A stretch of DNA of 64,000 nt from Taxillus chinensis. Its lineage: Eukaryota; Streptophyta; Magnoliopsida; Santalales; Loranthaceae. The stretch is from contig CM042087.1 in the NCBI GenBank assembly GCA_023512835.1, positions 7,136,550 to 7,200,549 on the forward strand, written 5' to 3'. Positions 34,010 through 44,912 of the stretch are shown here, in pieces (position 1 is the first letter of the stretch; each line of letters starts with the position of its first letter). The position numbers and the translations under genes are program-made. The notes below the pieces were generated by a model that worked only from the letters and a program-made list of their open reading frames with translations, made no database searches and was not told the origin of the DNA.

Positions 34010-34139
34010 ATGGATATGCCCAAACCCTTTGTAATCTGATCTAGTAAGCAACGCAAAAAGATAACATACAAAATAGAAATCACCTCCATTTTCATTAACC
34101 AGTAACAAAGTACAATTCAGCCTTTATACAAAATTTTCA

Positions 34140-36846
34140 TTAAGGTACATAAGGCTTACTATACTTGAAGATCATCGTTGCAGCCTTCTCTCTAAGCTCC
34201 ATTGTCTGCTCCATTGTGTAGGCTTGGATGTTGTTCCAATTTTTATCCACCTTGACAATAGATTTGATGAAGAAATAGACAAACGCTCCGCAACTATCTC
34301 CATCTGGCTGTTGTGGCACTAGCTTCTTGCCCCGGATCGTCGCCTTCAGCTTTTCAGTTGGACCCAATAAAGTCAGGCCCCTTTCTTCATAAAGCCCCAA
34401 TTGCTTTACGACTTCCATCAGATGAGTACGCAGTGGCTCAAATTGATTCCTTCTAACATTATACTCCACAATTTGATGAGAATCAATTAGGATTAGTTGC
34501 TTGGACGGAATCATAACGACAACCAGCATGAAGTGCGGCGTCATGACCCGGTATGGAATGAGGACAGATTGAAGACTCTTCCAGGGAGTGCTATCCTCAG
34601 CAGTTCCGTTAATGAAGGTCTGAATATCGGCTATATCTGGAAGATACCCTTCATTCCATCAAGGCAAGATATCAAACGTGTGCCTGTCCTTGTATAGGGA
34701 CGAAAACATCCTCATCTCCATCTTAACTGCCAGAGAGAAGTTGTCTATGTCTTCTGTGGTGAGCAGATCCATCTCAGAACGAATAGTCCTTATGTCTCGA
34801 GGAGAGAAGGGGTACAACTCGGATAGACATCTTCACTCAGCATTTGATGCGGCATACCTGCCCATAGCATTAAAAACACTTCCATCCTCATCAAAAGGAT
34901 CAAGATCCGCATATGATGGGAGGAAGGTGTCAGCCACTGTAGATGGAGAGGTCAAAGGAGGAGCTGCACTAGAAGAGCTGGGCTGAGAGAAGCGGTTGTG
35001 TTTGGGGATGGTAACTCCCGAAAGCAGTGAGGATGCAGACCGCTTTTCAGCACGAGCTGGGGAAGGTACAAGAGGATCAGATGACACTTTCTCCCCCGGT
35101 TGGGCAGATCGGCGAGGTACGGGAGGAGGATGAGCCATCGTGTGGGCCAAGTCCGCAAAAGAGGTAGACAGGGAATGGACGGATGAGGCGACAAGGTCCA
35201 TCTTTTGCTCGATGGAGGTGGAAGAGTCGGTTAAGGCAGAGAGGAGTTGGGCACCAAGGGCATCAACCTTAGCAGCGATGGCGGAAATTTGGGCGGTTTG
35301 GGCTTGGGCATGATGGTCCAGTTAAGCAGACAGCACAGCATCGGAGTGAACCGTGCCAAATGAGCACGTCTAAGCGCCAACTCCAAAGCTTTGGAGGACT
35401 CCCCGGCAGGAATAGGTGCAGGTGTGCGCTGGGCAGAGGAGTCAGCAGGAGTGGAGGGGACGTCAGCAGCAGCAGCAGAGGGGGCATCCGGAGCAGCAGA
35501 GCCACTTTAACCAGAGAGGTCAACAACAAGGATGGCAGCGGCAGGAAAGGCGGACCGAGCCTCAACAGGGGAGGGAACCCGTGCGTCATGGGCCTTTCTG
35601 GAGGAGACAGCGAAGGGAACGTCCGGAATGTAAGCAGGCGTAAGAAAGCCATGGTCCATATTCCAGATGATCATATCCTCTGGGGTGTGGGTGTGTTTGG
35701 CATAAAACACCTTGATATCGTTGTTGGGGATGGAGGCAGTGCAGGCGAGGCTAAAACGGAACCATAGGTCCGTTAAGGTGACGGCAGAGAGATGGTCAAG
35801 GTAGTCTTAGGGTTGAGGTAGGGGAGGCAAAGGAGCTTCCGGAAGAGATTCTGGGACATCAGCGACGGCAGTGGCAACTGCAGTATCAATCGCGGCAGCA
35901 ACAGCGGAAGTGGAGGGAGTGGGCACATCCACAACAGAAGGTGCTGGGGAAATAGCCTAAGGTAAACTGGGCTGAGAAAGTCCCGCAACCTCAGAGGGGT
36001 CGGCACGGACGCTGTGCTGGGAGGCTCGAGAGATGGAAGGGGCAGCAACGGACCAAATCCGGGAGGACCAGTGAGCAGAGCTGACTTCGGGGGCACGGCT
36101 GTCAGAGGGGTCACCAACCGAGCTGCCTTGTTGTTCCGAGGCAGGAAGAAGGCGGAGAGCAGCAGAGGGACGGCAGGCCGTCATGTTCCCATCAGGCATA
36201 AGGTGGCAAAGATAATAAGCCTGAGGGAAAGGGATAGCATTATATTGGGCAAAATGGCCGGATGTAGATACCGGAAGACAAGGCTGAGTATCCACCCGAA
36301 AGAATGGTTCTTTGGACCGTTCTTCAGTAGTCGGAACAAGAATGTCCCCCAGTCCATCGGGAGACCCTCAAAGACTCCGTACATAGCCAATAGAAGGTCA
36401 TACGGGACGGAGTCGAGAGCAATTGTACGAGCCAAGTGGCATCGGCTCAGTATGGTCGCCATACATCGGTAGCGACCTTGGAAAGACTTCATTTTGTACT
36501 CCTTCCCTGTATAGGAGCAACCCATGGAAGTGGCCATTGTCTCAGCATCCGGGCGCTGAGGATCACCGGGAGGTAGATTGAGAGTGGCGCAGAGGACGGC
36601 GGGGGTGATCAATATGGATTCACCGCGGACGTAGGAGATAATGGAGTCGGTGGTGCAACGGATCTGTTGGTAGAACTCAAGAATGTCTTCAATAAGAAGA
36701 TCGACAGGATTAGAGATCAGGTTCAGGATGTGAGAGGCTTCCAAGAGTGGGCGGAGTTCCAGAAACCAAGCCAGAGGATCGGAGACAGCGCGCCAATCAA
36801 CCAGATGGCCGGGGTTAACGCCAGAAAGAGAAGTTTTGGGTGCCAT
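34140..36846 (-). pseudogene. Sirevirus extra gene, copy Y: transposon-protein domain plus Ulp1-like protease
   Basis: This is the most complete copy, about 900 codons from ATG (36846, MAPKTSLSG) to stop near 34140. Residues 30-200 (LRPLLEASHILNL, ILEFYQQIRCTTD, SYVRGESILITP, LNLPPGD) resemble the 'putative plant transposon protein' domain (PF20167-like; from memory). A Pro/Ser/Ala-rich linker, a VFYAKHTHTPEDMIIWNMDH block and a helical stretch follow. The C-terminal 34544-34140 is the Ulp1/C48-like domain: His in PHFMLVVV, Asp in LIDSHQ, Gln in VPQQPDGDSCGAF, Cys in DSCGAF. Frameshifts in the linker, a TGA at 34833-34835 (also in copy X) and a stop near 34660 break it. It lies in sense, downstream of pol, where Sireviruses often hold an envelope-like ORF. 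The start is chosen because the longer upstream frame (to 37152) lacks conserved motifs. Confidence 0.8.
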
Positions 36847-36954
36847 TGGAGAGAAGGATTGAGAGGAGAAAGGAGGCGAGATCTTGGGGAATGAAGGAGC
36901 GACGAGGGTTTTAGGTATTTGGAAAATGTAAACTCGCGCTGCGCAGGAATGGCT

Positions 36955-36969
36955 AGGATATATAAGACC
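36955..36969 (-). promoter_or_regulatory. Candidate internal TATA box before the extra gene
   Basis: The minus strand reads CGGTCTTATATATCC, about 110 bp upstream of the proposed ATG at 36846. The distance suits a plant TATA box with a short 5' UTR. It could drive the downstream gene separately from the LTR, but nothing else supports this. Confidence 0.3.
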
Positions 36970-38541
36970 GAATCTGTGATTGTCAGCGGGTCTAGGGATT
37001 AAGCGAGTGGAACAGTGAACCGCTTGACAGGCTGATGTCATTAGTCTTGATAGCGGTGCGCCTCCGGATATAGAGACGACGTGGAGACGGCATGACCAGG
37101 GAATGATAACAGCTGTTTGCCTTCCTTGGGAAGTGTGTGCATCCCGAGACATGCATTTAATGGACCATCATTATTCCTCCTCAAAAGCACGCAATATAGA
37201 ATAATACATGAGTTATCGCTATTTAAGAGTTCCAAGAGTTAGGAGGAATGAACCGACGATCATCCGGAGTATACGATATCTAAGATAAGATCATCCGGAT
37301 GAAGAGTAGACCGTGTCTAGAGAAACAGAATGCGGTAGGAGAGAAGTAGATTCCTTTGCTGTCGTGAAGTCGAAGAGAAGAGAAGTACCACAACACTTCA
37401 AATCCGAGACTATAGACAAGATATATCGGTGAAGTTGCAAAGAGAATCTGAACCTGTAGCTTCACGAAAATAAACTAAAAGAACAGGAAGCTGTACAAGA
37501 AGGAATTAGTACAGATATGAACAAATAGTCTATTGAAGAGCAACGTAATCCAAACTAATGAGTAACAGAACTTAATCCATTGAAAATGAATGTAACACAT
37601 ACATACAAGAGAATGATCATTGTTATTGAATCAAGGCATATGTCAGATAATAAACACACAAGTTCATATTGGTCAACATAGTGAAACCTTCCTGCTGAAT
37701 GACGTAGCTAAGATTAATTAAAAATTATATGATTTGTCCAAATTAGGATTCATGAGTGAAACTAGAGAAATGAACACATGTCAAAAGCAGGCAGATGATT
37801 ATCTGATTAAAATGCACGGTTGAAGAAAGGAAAACATCCAAGCATGCCACAATTCTAATTCAACAATGCATGTCCAGTTAGATCCAGGAGTGAAAGTTTA
37901 AAGGAAAGAGTATCCGAGACATATTAGGGGATCATTACAAAGGTAATAGATAGCTATTACTCCCCCTTAGATCATGTGATCCTCTCAGTGATAGACTCCC
38001 CCTCAGATAGACAACCAGGAAAGAGGTCACGAGACATATACTGGGGTATTACTTGGTTAATAAATAAAGCATTTTCTCCCCCAAAGATCATGCAATCCTC
38101 TCAATGGTCATTACCTGTTAAAGAATTTAGATCATGAGACAACACTGTCTACCCATTAGGAAATTACACTTCAGGAGCTAATCAGACTGCGACTGTGAGT
38201 ACATCCACCAGGCATTCTGAGCTAACCCATTTCATTTCTTCAACCATACAAGTTAATAGAGCAATCAATATGATACAGCATTCGTCATGTGGTGATGAGT
38301 GGAGATTAAAATCATGAAATCCTAAAGAGGTTATTCATATACATTTTAATTATGTTGGCTTTAACGACTTCAGTCGGGAAACGCAAGCATCCTCCCAATA
38401 TAAACATATGAGAAAATTATCAGAAACAAAATGCATGACACAAGTAAAAATAATCAGCATGAGAAACAGTTGGTGTCAAATGTGCATTGTAAATGCGATG
38501 CATGTTTTGAAAGAAGTACTGTTGGAATTATAAAGTAGAAA
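36970..38541 (-). other. Sirevirus spacer between pol and extra gene, right copy
   Basis: This non-coding stretch is homologous to 28451-29837 from about 37165 on. Three purine tracts of the GGGGGA type occur on the minus strand (37970-37961, 38006-37995, 38086-38075). No gene is supported. Confidence 0.7.
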
Positions 38542-41500
38542 CTATGCAGATAGATCAAGCATACCTAATTTAAGGAGAAGTTCAGAAAATCTTGCATCAG
38601 GTAGGGACTTGGTGAGTATGTCTGCGAGTTGATCATCCGTAGCAACATGTTTGAGAGATATGTGCTTTTTAAGAACATGATCTCGGATGAAGTGATACCT
38701 GACTTCAGTGTGCTTGGTCTTTGGGTGCATCACAGGATTGTTGCTGATGGCAATGGCACTAGTGTTATTGCAGTACAGAGGAACAGATGTCATGTTGAAA
38801 CCGTAGTCAGTAAGTTAACTTTGTATCTAGAGTAGCTAAGCGTAACAACTCCCAGCAGCTATATATTCCGCCTCAGCAGTAGAGGTTGATACGGAATTCT
38901 GCTTCTTACTGAACCATGAAATCAATCTGTTTCCAAGAAACTGACAAGTACCGCTAGTGCTCTTCCTGTCGATGCGACACCTGGCAAAATCAGCATATGA
39001 ATAACCGGATAAGGAGAAGTTGGACTCCTTTGGGTACCAAAGTCCCAAATTCACTGTCCCTTTTAAATATCACAATATCCGTTTCACATAAAGCATGTGT
39101 GACTCTTTGGGATTCGCCTGATATCTTGCGCAATTGCAAGTTGCAAACAATATATCTGGGTGACTTGCGGTAAGGTACAGCAATGATCCAATCATCCCTC
39201 TGTATTCAATCACATTTACAGATTAGCCGTCAAGATCAGGATCTAACTTGGCACTAATGGGCATGGGAGTTTTTACGGGAGATGAGTTTTACATTTTGAA
39301 CTTCTTGATTTAGTCTCATATGTACTTCGCTTGGTTGATGAAGATTTCATCCTTCATTTGTTTAACTTCTATCCCAAGGAAATACGTTAGTTCTCCCATC
39401 ATGCTCATTTCAAATTTGCCAGTTATCAACTCTACAAATTCTTCACAAAGCTTCGGATTAGACGATCCGAAAATGATGTCATCCACATAGATTTATACGA
39501 TGAGTGAATTATCTTTCTCCTTTCATAGAAATAGAGTGGTGTCTATCTTCCCTTTTTTGAAATTATGTTTGAGCAAGAATTCTTATAGTGTGTCGTACCA
39601 AGCCCTTGGATCTTGCTTCAATCCGTACAATGCTTTCCGTAGTTTATATACCATATGCTCAGCCTTGTGTTCAACGAACCCCAGAGGTTGTTCAACATAA
39701 ACCTCCTCTTGAAGGTCTCCATTTAGAAATGCACTTTTGACGTCCATTTGATAAACCTTGAAGTTTTCATATGATGCATACACCAAGAACATTCGGATTG
39801 CCTCAAGTCTAGCTACTGGAGCGAAGGTTTCGTCATAATCAATGCCTTCTTCTTGACGATATCCTTTGGCTACTAGTCTGGCTTTGTTCCGGATTACTAT
39901 TCCCTCGGTATCCAATTTATTCCAGAACACTCATTTAACTCCTATGACTTGTTGACATCTCGACCTTGGTATTAACGTCCACACTTCATTCCTCTTGAAC
40001 TGATTAAGCTCTTCTTGCATAGCTTCAATCCAATTTGAGTCTTGTAGGGCTTCTTCCACGACCTTTAGCTCTATTTGTGATAGAAAACACGAGTAGAGGC
40101 ATAGATTGGAAGTGGCGGCCCTGGTTCGTACTCCAACAGTAGGATCACCAATCACTTGATCTGATGGGTGGTTCCGAGTCCACCTATAGTTCTGCGCAAG
40201 AGGTGGTGAGTAGTTGATGATTTGAAGCTCTGCCAGATCGGGTGGATCTTGTATATCAGTTGGTTGAGCTTCTTCCAGACCATTTGTATCCGTAAGATGA
40301 ACAGTTCCTGAAGTACTTGGAAGTTCTTCAGCACTGTTGCTTTCAGTATTAACTAGTCCGGACGGACTTGAAGGTTCTCTGGAGTTTTGAATGTCCGTAA
40401 TAGTTTGTCTGGAGATAGGTGAAAGTCCTGAGTCCGAGTCTTCTGAAGCATCATCAGTAGCATTTCTTCTTGCTTCACCGGTGCTTGTTGATTGGTCAAT
40501 AATAGTAGCAGGAACATGTCTGAACTGAGAGTAGTCGATTATATTTGTATGATCCTGCATAATAGAATTTGAAGATCCTACACTCGACCAGTCAAGGTTA
40601 GATTCATCAAAATTAACATAGATAGATTCTTCAATAGTTAGATGCTTTCTACTGAAAATACGATAAGCCTTGCTGTGTAAAGAGTATCCGACAAAGATCC
40701 CATCATCGGATTTTGGCTCAAATTTACTCTGGGCCTCTTTGTCGTTATTTAACACGTAGCAAGCACACCCAAAAGCTTTGAAATGGGAGATTGATGGCTT
40801 CCTTCCTCTCCACATCTTGTAAGGTGTTTTCATGGTAACCTTATTATAAGAGTTCTGTTCTGAACATAGCATGTAGTTGACATAGCTTCAGCCCATAGAC
40901 TGAGAGGAAGCTTTGCCCCTGCTAACATGGATCTACCGGCTTCGACTAGAGTGTGATTCTTATGCTCAGCAACTCCATTTTGTTGTGGAGTCCTGGGCGC
41001 AGAGAAGTCGTGCTGAATGCCCTGTTCAGAATAATATGATCTCATATCAGAAAAATCAAACTCCATACCATGATCACTCCTGATGCACTTAATGTTCAAT
41101 CCTTGTGAATTACTTATCCAGTTGAAGAGATCTACAAGATGCTCAAAAGTTTGATCCTTTGATTTCAGGAACATCACCCATGTATACCTGGTGAAGTCAT
41201 CAATAACCACTAGGGTATATCTCGCACCGGCAAGAGAAGCAATAGAAATGGGACCACAGAGGTCCATGTGAAGAAGTTGCAGCGGAGCAGTTATTGAATT
41301 AACTAATTTGCTCTTAAAGTTGTGTTTGGTCTGCTTGCCAAGTTGGCATTCTCTACAGATGGAGTCTATGGAGAATTTGTGTTTGGGCAAACCATTTACT
41401 AAGTCAAGCGACACTAATTTAGACAAGGTTTTAAAATTTAAATGTGTGCAACGCTTGTGCCATAGCTAACTTTCTTCATCTGATGCTTTAGTGAGGAAGC

Positions 41501-42500
41501 ATACAAGGTCAGAAGAATTATTTCTTAAGACCACTAAATATATGTCCCCATCTCTTAATCCAGATAACTTAACATCTCCGAATAGGTTTTCCCTCACTGT
41601 GCAGGTGTTGGACATAAAAGAGACAGTAAATCCTTTGTCACATAAATTACTGACACTCAACAGATTATGCTTCAAACCTTCAACTAGTGCAACTCTAGTG
41701 ATTGTACACAGTCGTTGGTTAAAGTGCCATACCCCACAGTCTTACCTTTGTTGTTGTCCCCATATGATACGAATGGGCATCGTTTGTCAATAACATCAAC
41801 GAGCAGAGACTGATCACCCGTCCTCTGTCCGGAGCATCCACTATCGAGGATCCACTTGCTTTGATTGATCTTTAACTTCAAGTGATCCGGCAATCCAATC
41901 CAAAGATGCTCCTATAAGACAACAGTTTACACTTTTGGTGCCCAAACTTGTTTGGGGCGGTTAGGAGAAACAGCAGTGGTGTCAACAGTTCCAGATTTAA
42001 TTTTGTTAGGAATTTTAGCTTTCCAGGTTGACTTTATTTTGTTAGATTCAGCTGCTTCTTTTACTTGGGTTTTCTTAGGAGAGACACTCCTTTGAGATTT
42101 AGATTTAGATTTGCTCGAAGAACCCTTTTTGATAAACTGATCTTTATTAGTATGAATTTGATTACAAAGCTAGCTATCAGATAAGCTCCAGCATTCATAG
42201 TGATAATGACCTATTTCTCTACAGATGGAACAGACACTATGATGCGGAGTGGTAACAGGGGATATAGGTTTCTCAGGTTTAACGGATTTTCTACTCTATT
42301 CCCTATGGCTTAATCCTTTGCGATTGGGTTACGCGCTCTTGGCCCTAGATGCGCCAGCCTTAGCCTTTCCTTTCTTTCTGGGTGCTATAGTTTCGGCTTT
42401 AACTGCAGCAACCTTCCCTTCATCGTTAGATACGGGTGCTACTACTTCAGGAACTGCAGTAACAGCCTCAATTCCACAATCATAGATTATGGTGTCACTT
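38542..42500 (-). pseudogene. Sirevirus pol, right copy (protease to RNase H)
   Basis: In minus-strand order: a zinc-finger-like CX2CX4HX4C (CSICREIGHYHYEC, about 42240), protease (WILDSGCS, about 41840), GAG-pre-integrase (41675-41466), integrase core (41426-40830; HMDLCGPIS, IRSDHGMEF, PQQNGVAEHKN, so Asp, Asp and Glu all present), reverse transcriptase (40872-39583; [20 protein letters not shown]) and RNase H (39054-38542; CQFLGNRLISWFSKKQNSVS). Stops interrupt the RT, including one just before the YVDD box (about 39490), and frames change at about 41450 and 39930. The end at 38542 is probably the natural pol end. Confidence 0.9.
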
Positions 42501-42719
42501 GAAATGAAACCATCCAACGGTTTAGACGTACTAACAGGGTAAAGAGGGTAAAGGTTGGTTAGTTTCGGAATGAAATCTAGAGGACACTCAATAATTTGTG
42601 TGGAGGTCGATGGTTTGGAGCCTAGGCCAGGTTTGACTCTGATGTTGTCTGGATCAGTCCTAAAAGTATAGGCTATTTTCCCGGGATTTTAGCCACTTAC
42701 GATTTATTTCCTTTTCTTG

Positions 42720-43646
42720 TTCCAGTTCATTTTCGAGTCATTTCACAATAACTTTTAGGCCAGTTAGGTTGGTATTAGCAAGTGATTTTTAGCTCTTAGA
42801 TCATGATACCAAGCCTCTTTACCCCAGAAGTCAGTTATGTCCTTTTCTAGTTTAGCAACAGTAATCTCAAGGCGTTTGTTCTGACTTTCCATGTCATTGT
42901 ACATTTGAGTAATTATTAGTCTCTCATTCTTTTCATGATCACGTTCAGTAATAAGAGATTCTAATTTACTCATAAGCTCAGAGAACGAAGGTACCTCAGT
43001 ATTTGCCATGAGGCAGACGTTCGGCTTAGGAGTTGGCTCATCATCCGAGGATTCCTCCTCTTCTTCCGAGCCACTGACGTACTTTGTGACGAACGCCTTC
43101 CTCTTGTTCTTGCTGTTGTCTGAGGTGGAGCGGAGAGGAGTAACCTTGTCACTTTTCTCGGCCACTTTAGATTTGGATTTACAGTCCATGGCCCAGTGAC
43201 CGGGTTTCCGACAGTTATAGCATTCCTGGGAACTGGACTCCGATCGCTCCTTCCTTCGGAATGATGATGAGGAGCCTCTTCTGAATGCTTTTCTGCTTTT
43301 CCGCAGAAATCGCTCAAAGGATTTGATGAGAAGAGCTATTTACTCTTCAGCGCCAGAGTCAGAATTCTCAGACTCGTCAATATCATCATTCCTCAGTATG
43401 CTAAGACATTTCGTAGCTTTAAAAGCTACCCCCTTTTCTTTCCGAGCTATTTTCTCGTCTTGGTCAGAGTATTTAAACCTGACCTCGTGAGTCCATAGCT
43501 CTCCATATAGTTCTTCAAGGGGAACATACTGGAAGTTCTTGTCGGATTGCATCTGGAGTTGCTTGGAGTAGTAGCGATCTGGCAAGGAGCGAAAAAACTT
43601 GCCATTGAGAGAGAAGGAGTGGGATCTCTACTTTAAACAGATAGAA
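42720..43646 (-). pseudogene. Sirevirus gag remnant
   Basis: The middle and C-terminal gag remain: FFRSLPDRYYSKQ, ELWTHEVRFKYSD, then a zinc knuckle CX2CX4HX4C (CYNCRKPGHWAMDC, about 43215) and an acidic, coiled-coil-like end (SEEEEESSDDE, ITVAKLEKDI). Only about 60 bp separate the primer site from the middle of gag, so the leader and N-terminal third are deleted. An in-frame stop lies near 43340. With gag lost, this copy could not assemble particles by itself. Confidence 0.85.
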
Positions 43647-43649
43647 CTT

Positions 43650-43661
43650 GCTCTGATACCA
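43650..43661 (-). other. Primer binding site, Sirevirus
   Basis: TGGTATCAGAGC on the minus strand, two bases from the LTR end at 43664, complementary to initiator Met tRNA. It fixes 43664-44912 as the 5' LTR. Confidence 0.92.
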
Positions 43662-43663
43662 CT

Positions 43664-44912
43664 TGTTGGTCCCTTGGAGCCTAGAGGGGAGTGAATAGGC
43701 TCTTATCGAAACTCTTTTCTAACTCTTTAGCACAACACTTATCTAGTGAAGAGATAAAATCAATGCGGAAGATAACCAGATAGTGGAAGTATTTTGTTTT
43801 ATTATCAGTATGAAGTACAACAAAATGGAAGTAGACTAAAGCTTGAAAGCTTTTAGACCTACTTAACAACTCTTTAACACTCTGTTTACAAGTACTTACA
43901 CACTAGCCTCTATGATCTCAATGAGCTTTGGTACATACACAAAACTATTACACGCTCACTTATGCACACACACTAAAGTGTACAAGTGTTGCTATTTATA
44001 GCGACATCCACAAGAGACAACCTTGGAACTTATTGTTTCGGACATTGTGCACATTTACTGTCTCTCGGAAATCTCTCTGCCTCAATTGCTGCGGATGTGG
44101 TCTTCAAGATCTTGGGTTTGCAATGCATAAGAGTCTTTGTAAGTTCCCAAGTGTAGTTAAAGTTGTGTCCACATATCCGAATGATCCACGTGTAAGATGC
44201 TTTAGGTTCTCAACCAATTTGTCTTGCATCGGGAAGCAGCGAGCTGGTGACTTTGAATACGAATAGATAAGTTGAAGTAGCGTCTTCTTGAATCCGGTAT
44301 AAGGTTCCTTACTCCGTGTTTAAACTAAGCTCGGATCCTTACTTCGTAATACTGATTGCTTACTCCATATCAATTTGGTACTGGAATCCTTACTATGTAT
44401 GAAAGAGAAGGTCGGAGTGTTTACTCCGCATCAACGCTTCCTTACTCCACATCTAGTTTCCTTACTCCGCATGAGTTAAAGGAACGGATGGCTTACTTCG
44501 TATCAGCACATCCTTACTCCGCATGAGTGAGTGGTTCAGATTCCTTACTCCGCACCTAGTTTTCTTACTCCGTGCGAATTTGTAGACTAAGATTCTTACT
44601 CCGCATCTATTTGACTTAGTCCGTTTGAAGTATTAGGTGCGGATTTCTTAGTCCGTAGCTATTAAGTTCTTAGTCCGCATGAATGATCCTTATTCTGTAT
44701 GAAGTAAAGACTTGGTTATATACCAAGTGTTTGATGACACTCATCCTTACCTGGATCAGGATTATGTATCCTGTCCTTAGCTTTGCTCTCACGAGTGTAG
44801 ATCCGGATGAAGATCATATCTTCTATAATGACCTAAGACCAAAAACAAAGGTCTCAAATCAAATTACATAGGGCTTTATCAGCATTATTCAAATTCTGGG
44901 CTTGATCCAACA
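43664..44912 (-). mobile_element. Sirevirus LTR C (5' LTR)
   Basis: A 1249 bp LTR starts at 44912 (TGTTGGATCAAGCCC) and ends at 43664 (GGGACCAACA) on the minus strand. TATAAATAGC lies at 44000-43991. The CTTACTCCGCATGAG-type array occupies 44295-44700, upstream of the TATA box. Small ORFs in it (for example 43928-44266) are shadows. Confidence 0.92.

Larger units (their letters stand above)
24444..44912 (-). mobile_element. Sirevirus tandem array: three LTRs, two internal regions
   Basis: All parts are oriented on the minus strand: LTR C (44912-43664), gag, pol, spacer, extra gene, LTR B (33996-33000, truncated), then pol, spacer, partial extra gene, LTR A (25729-24444). The middle LTR is shared. 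The reverse transcriptase and RNase H sequences (YVDDIIFGSSNPKLCEEF, FSKKENSVSTSTAEAEY), the TGTTGG...CCAACA LTR ends and the GGGGGAGAT polypurine tract identify a Sirevirus. Flanks do not show a clear 5 bp duplication (AGATG on the left, ATGAA on the right). Confidence 0.85.

Noticed and set aside
36014..36472. 152-residue plus-strand ORF
   Set aside because: It is antisense to the extra gene of copy Y, with no independent signal.
34140..36846. The extra gene as an independent MULE or CACTA insertion in the Sirevirus
   Set aside because: I found no terminal inverted repeats or target duplications around it, and three copies occupy the same position relative to spacer and polypurine tract. 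A search of the family would be needed to exclude it fully.
43928..44266. 112-residue ORF in LTR C and its relative at 33107-33337
   Set aside because: It lies in LTR DNA, is not conserved in LTRs A and D, and has no domain.
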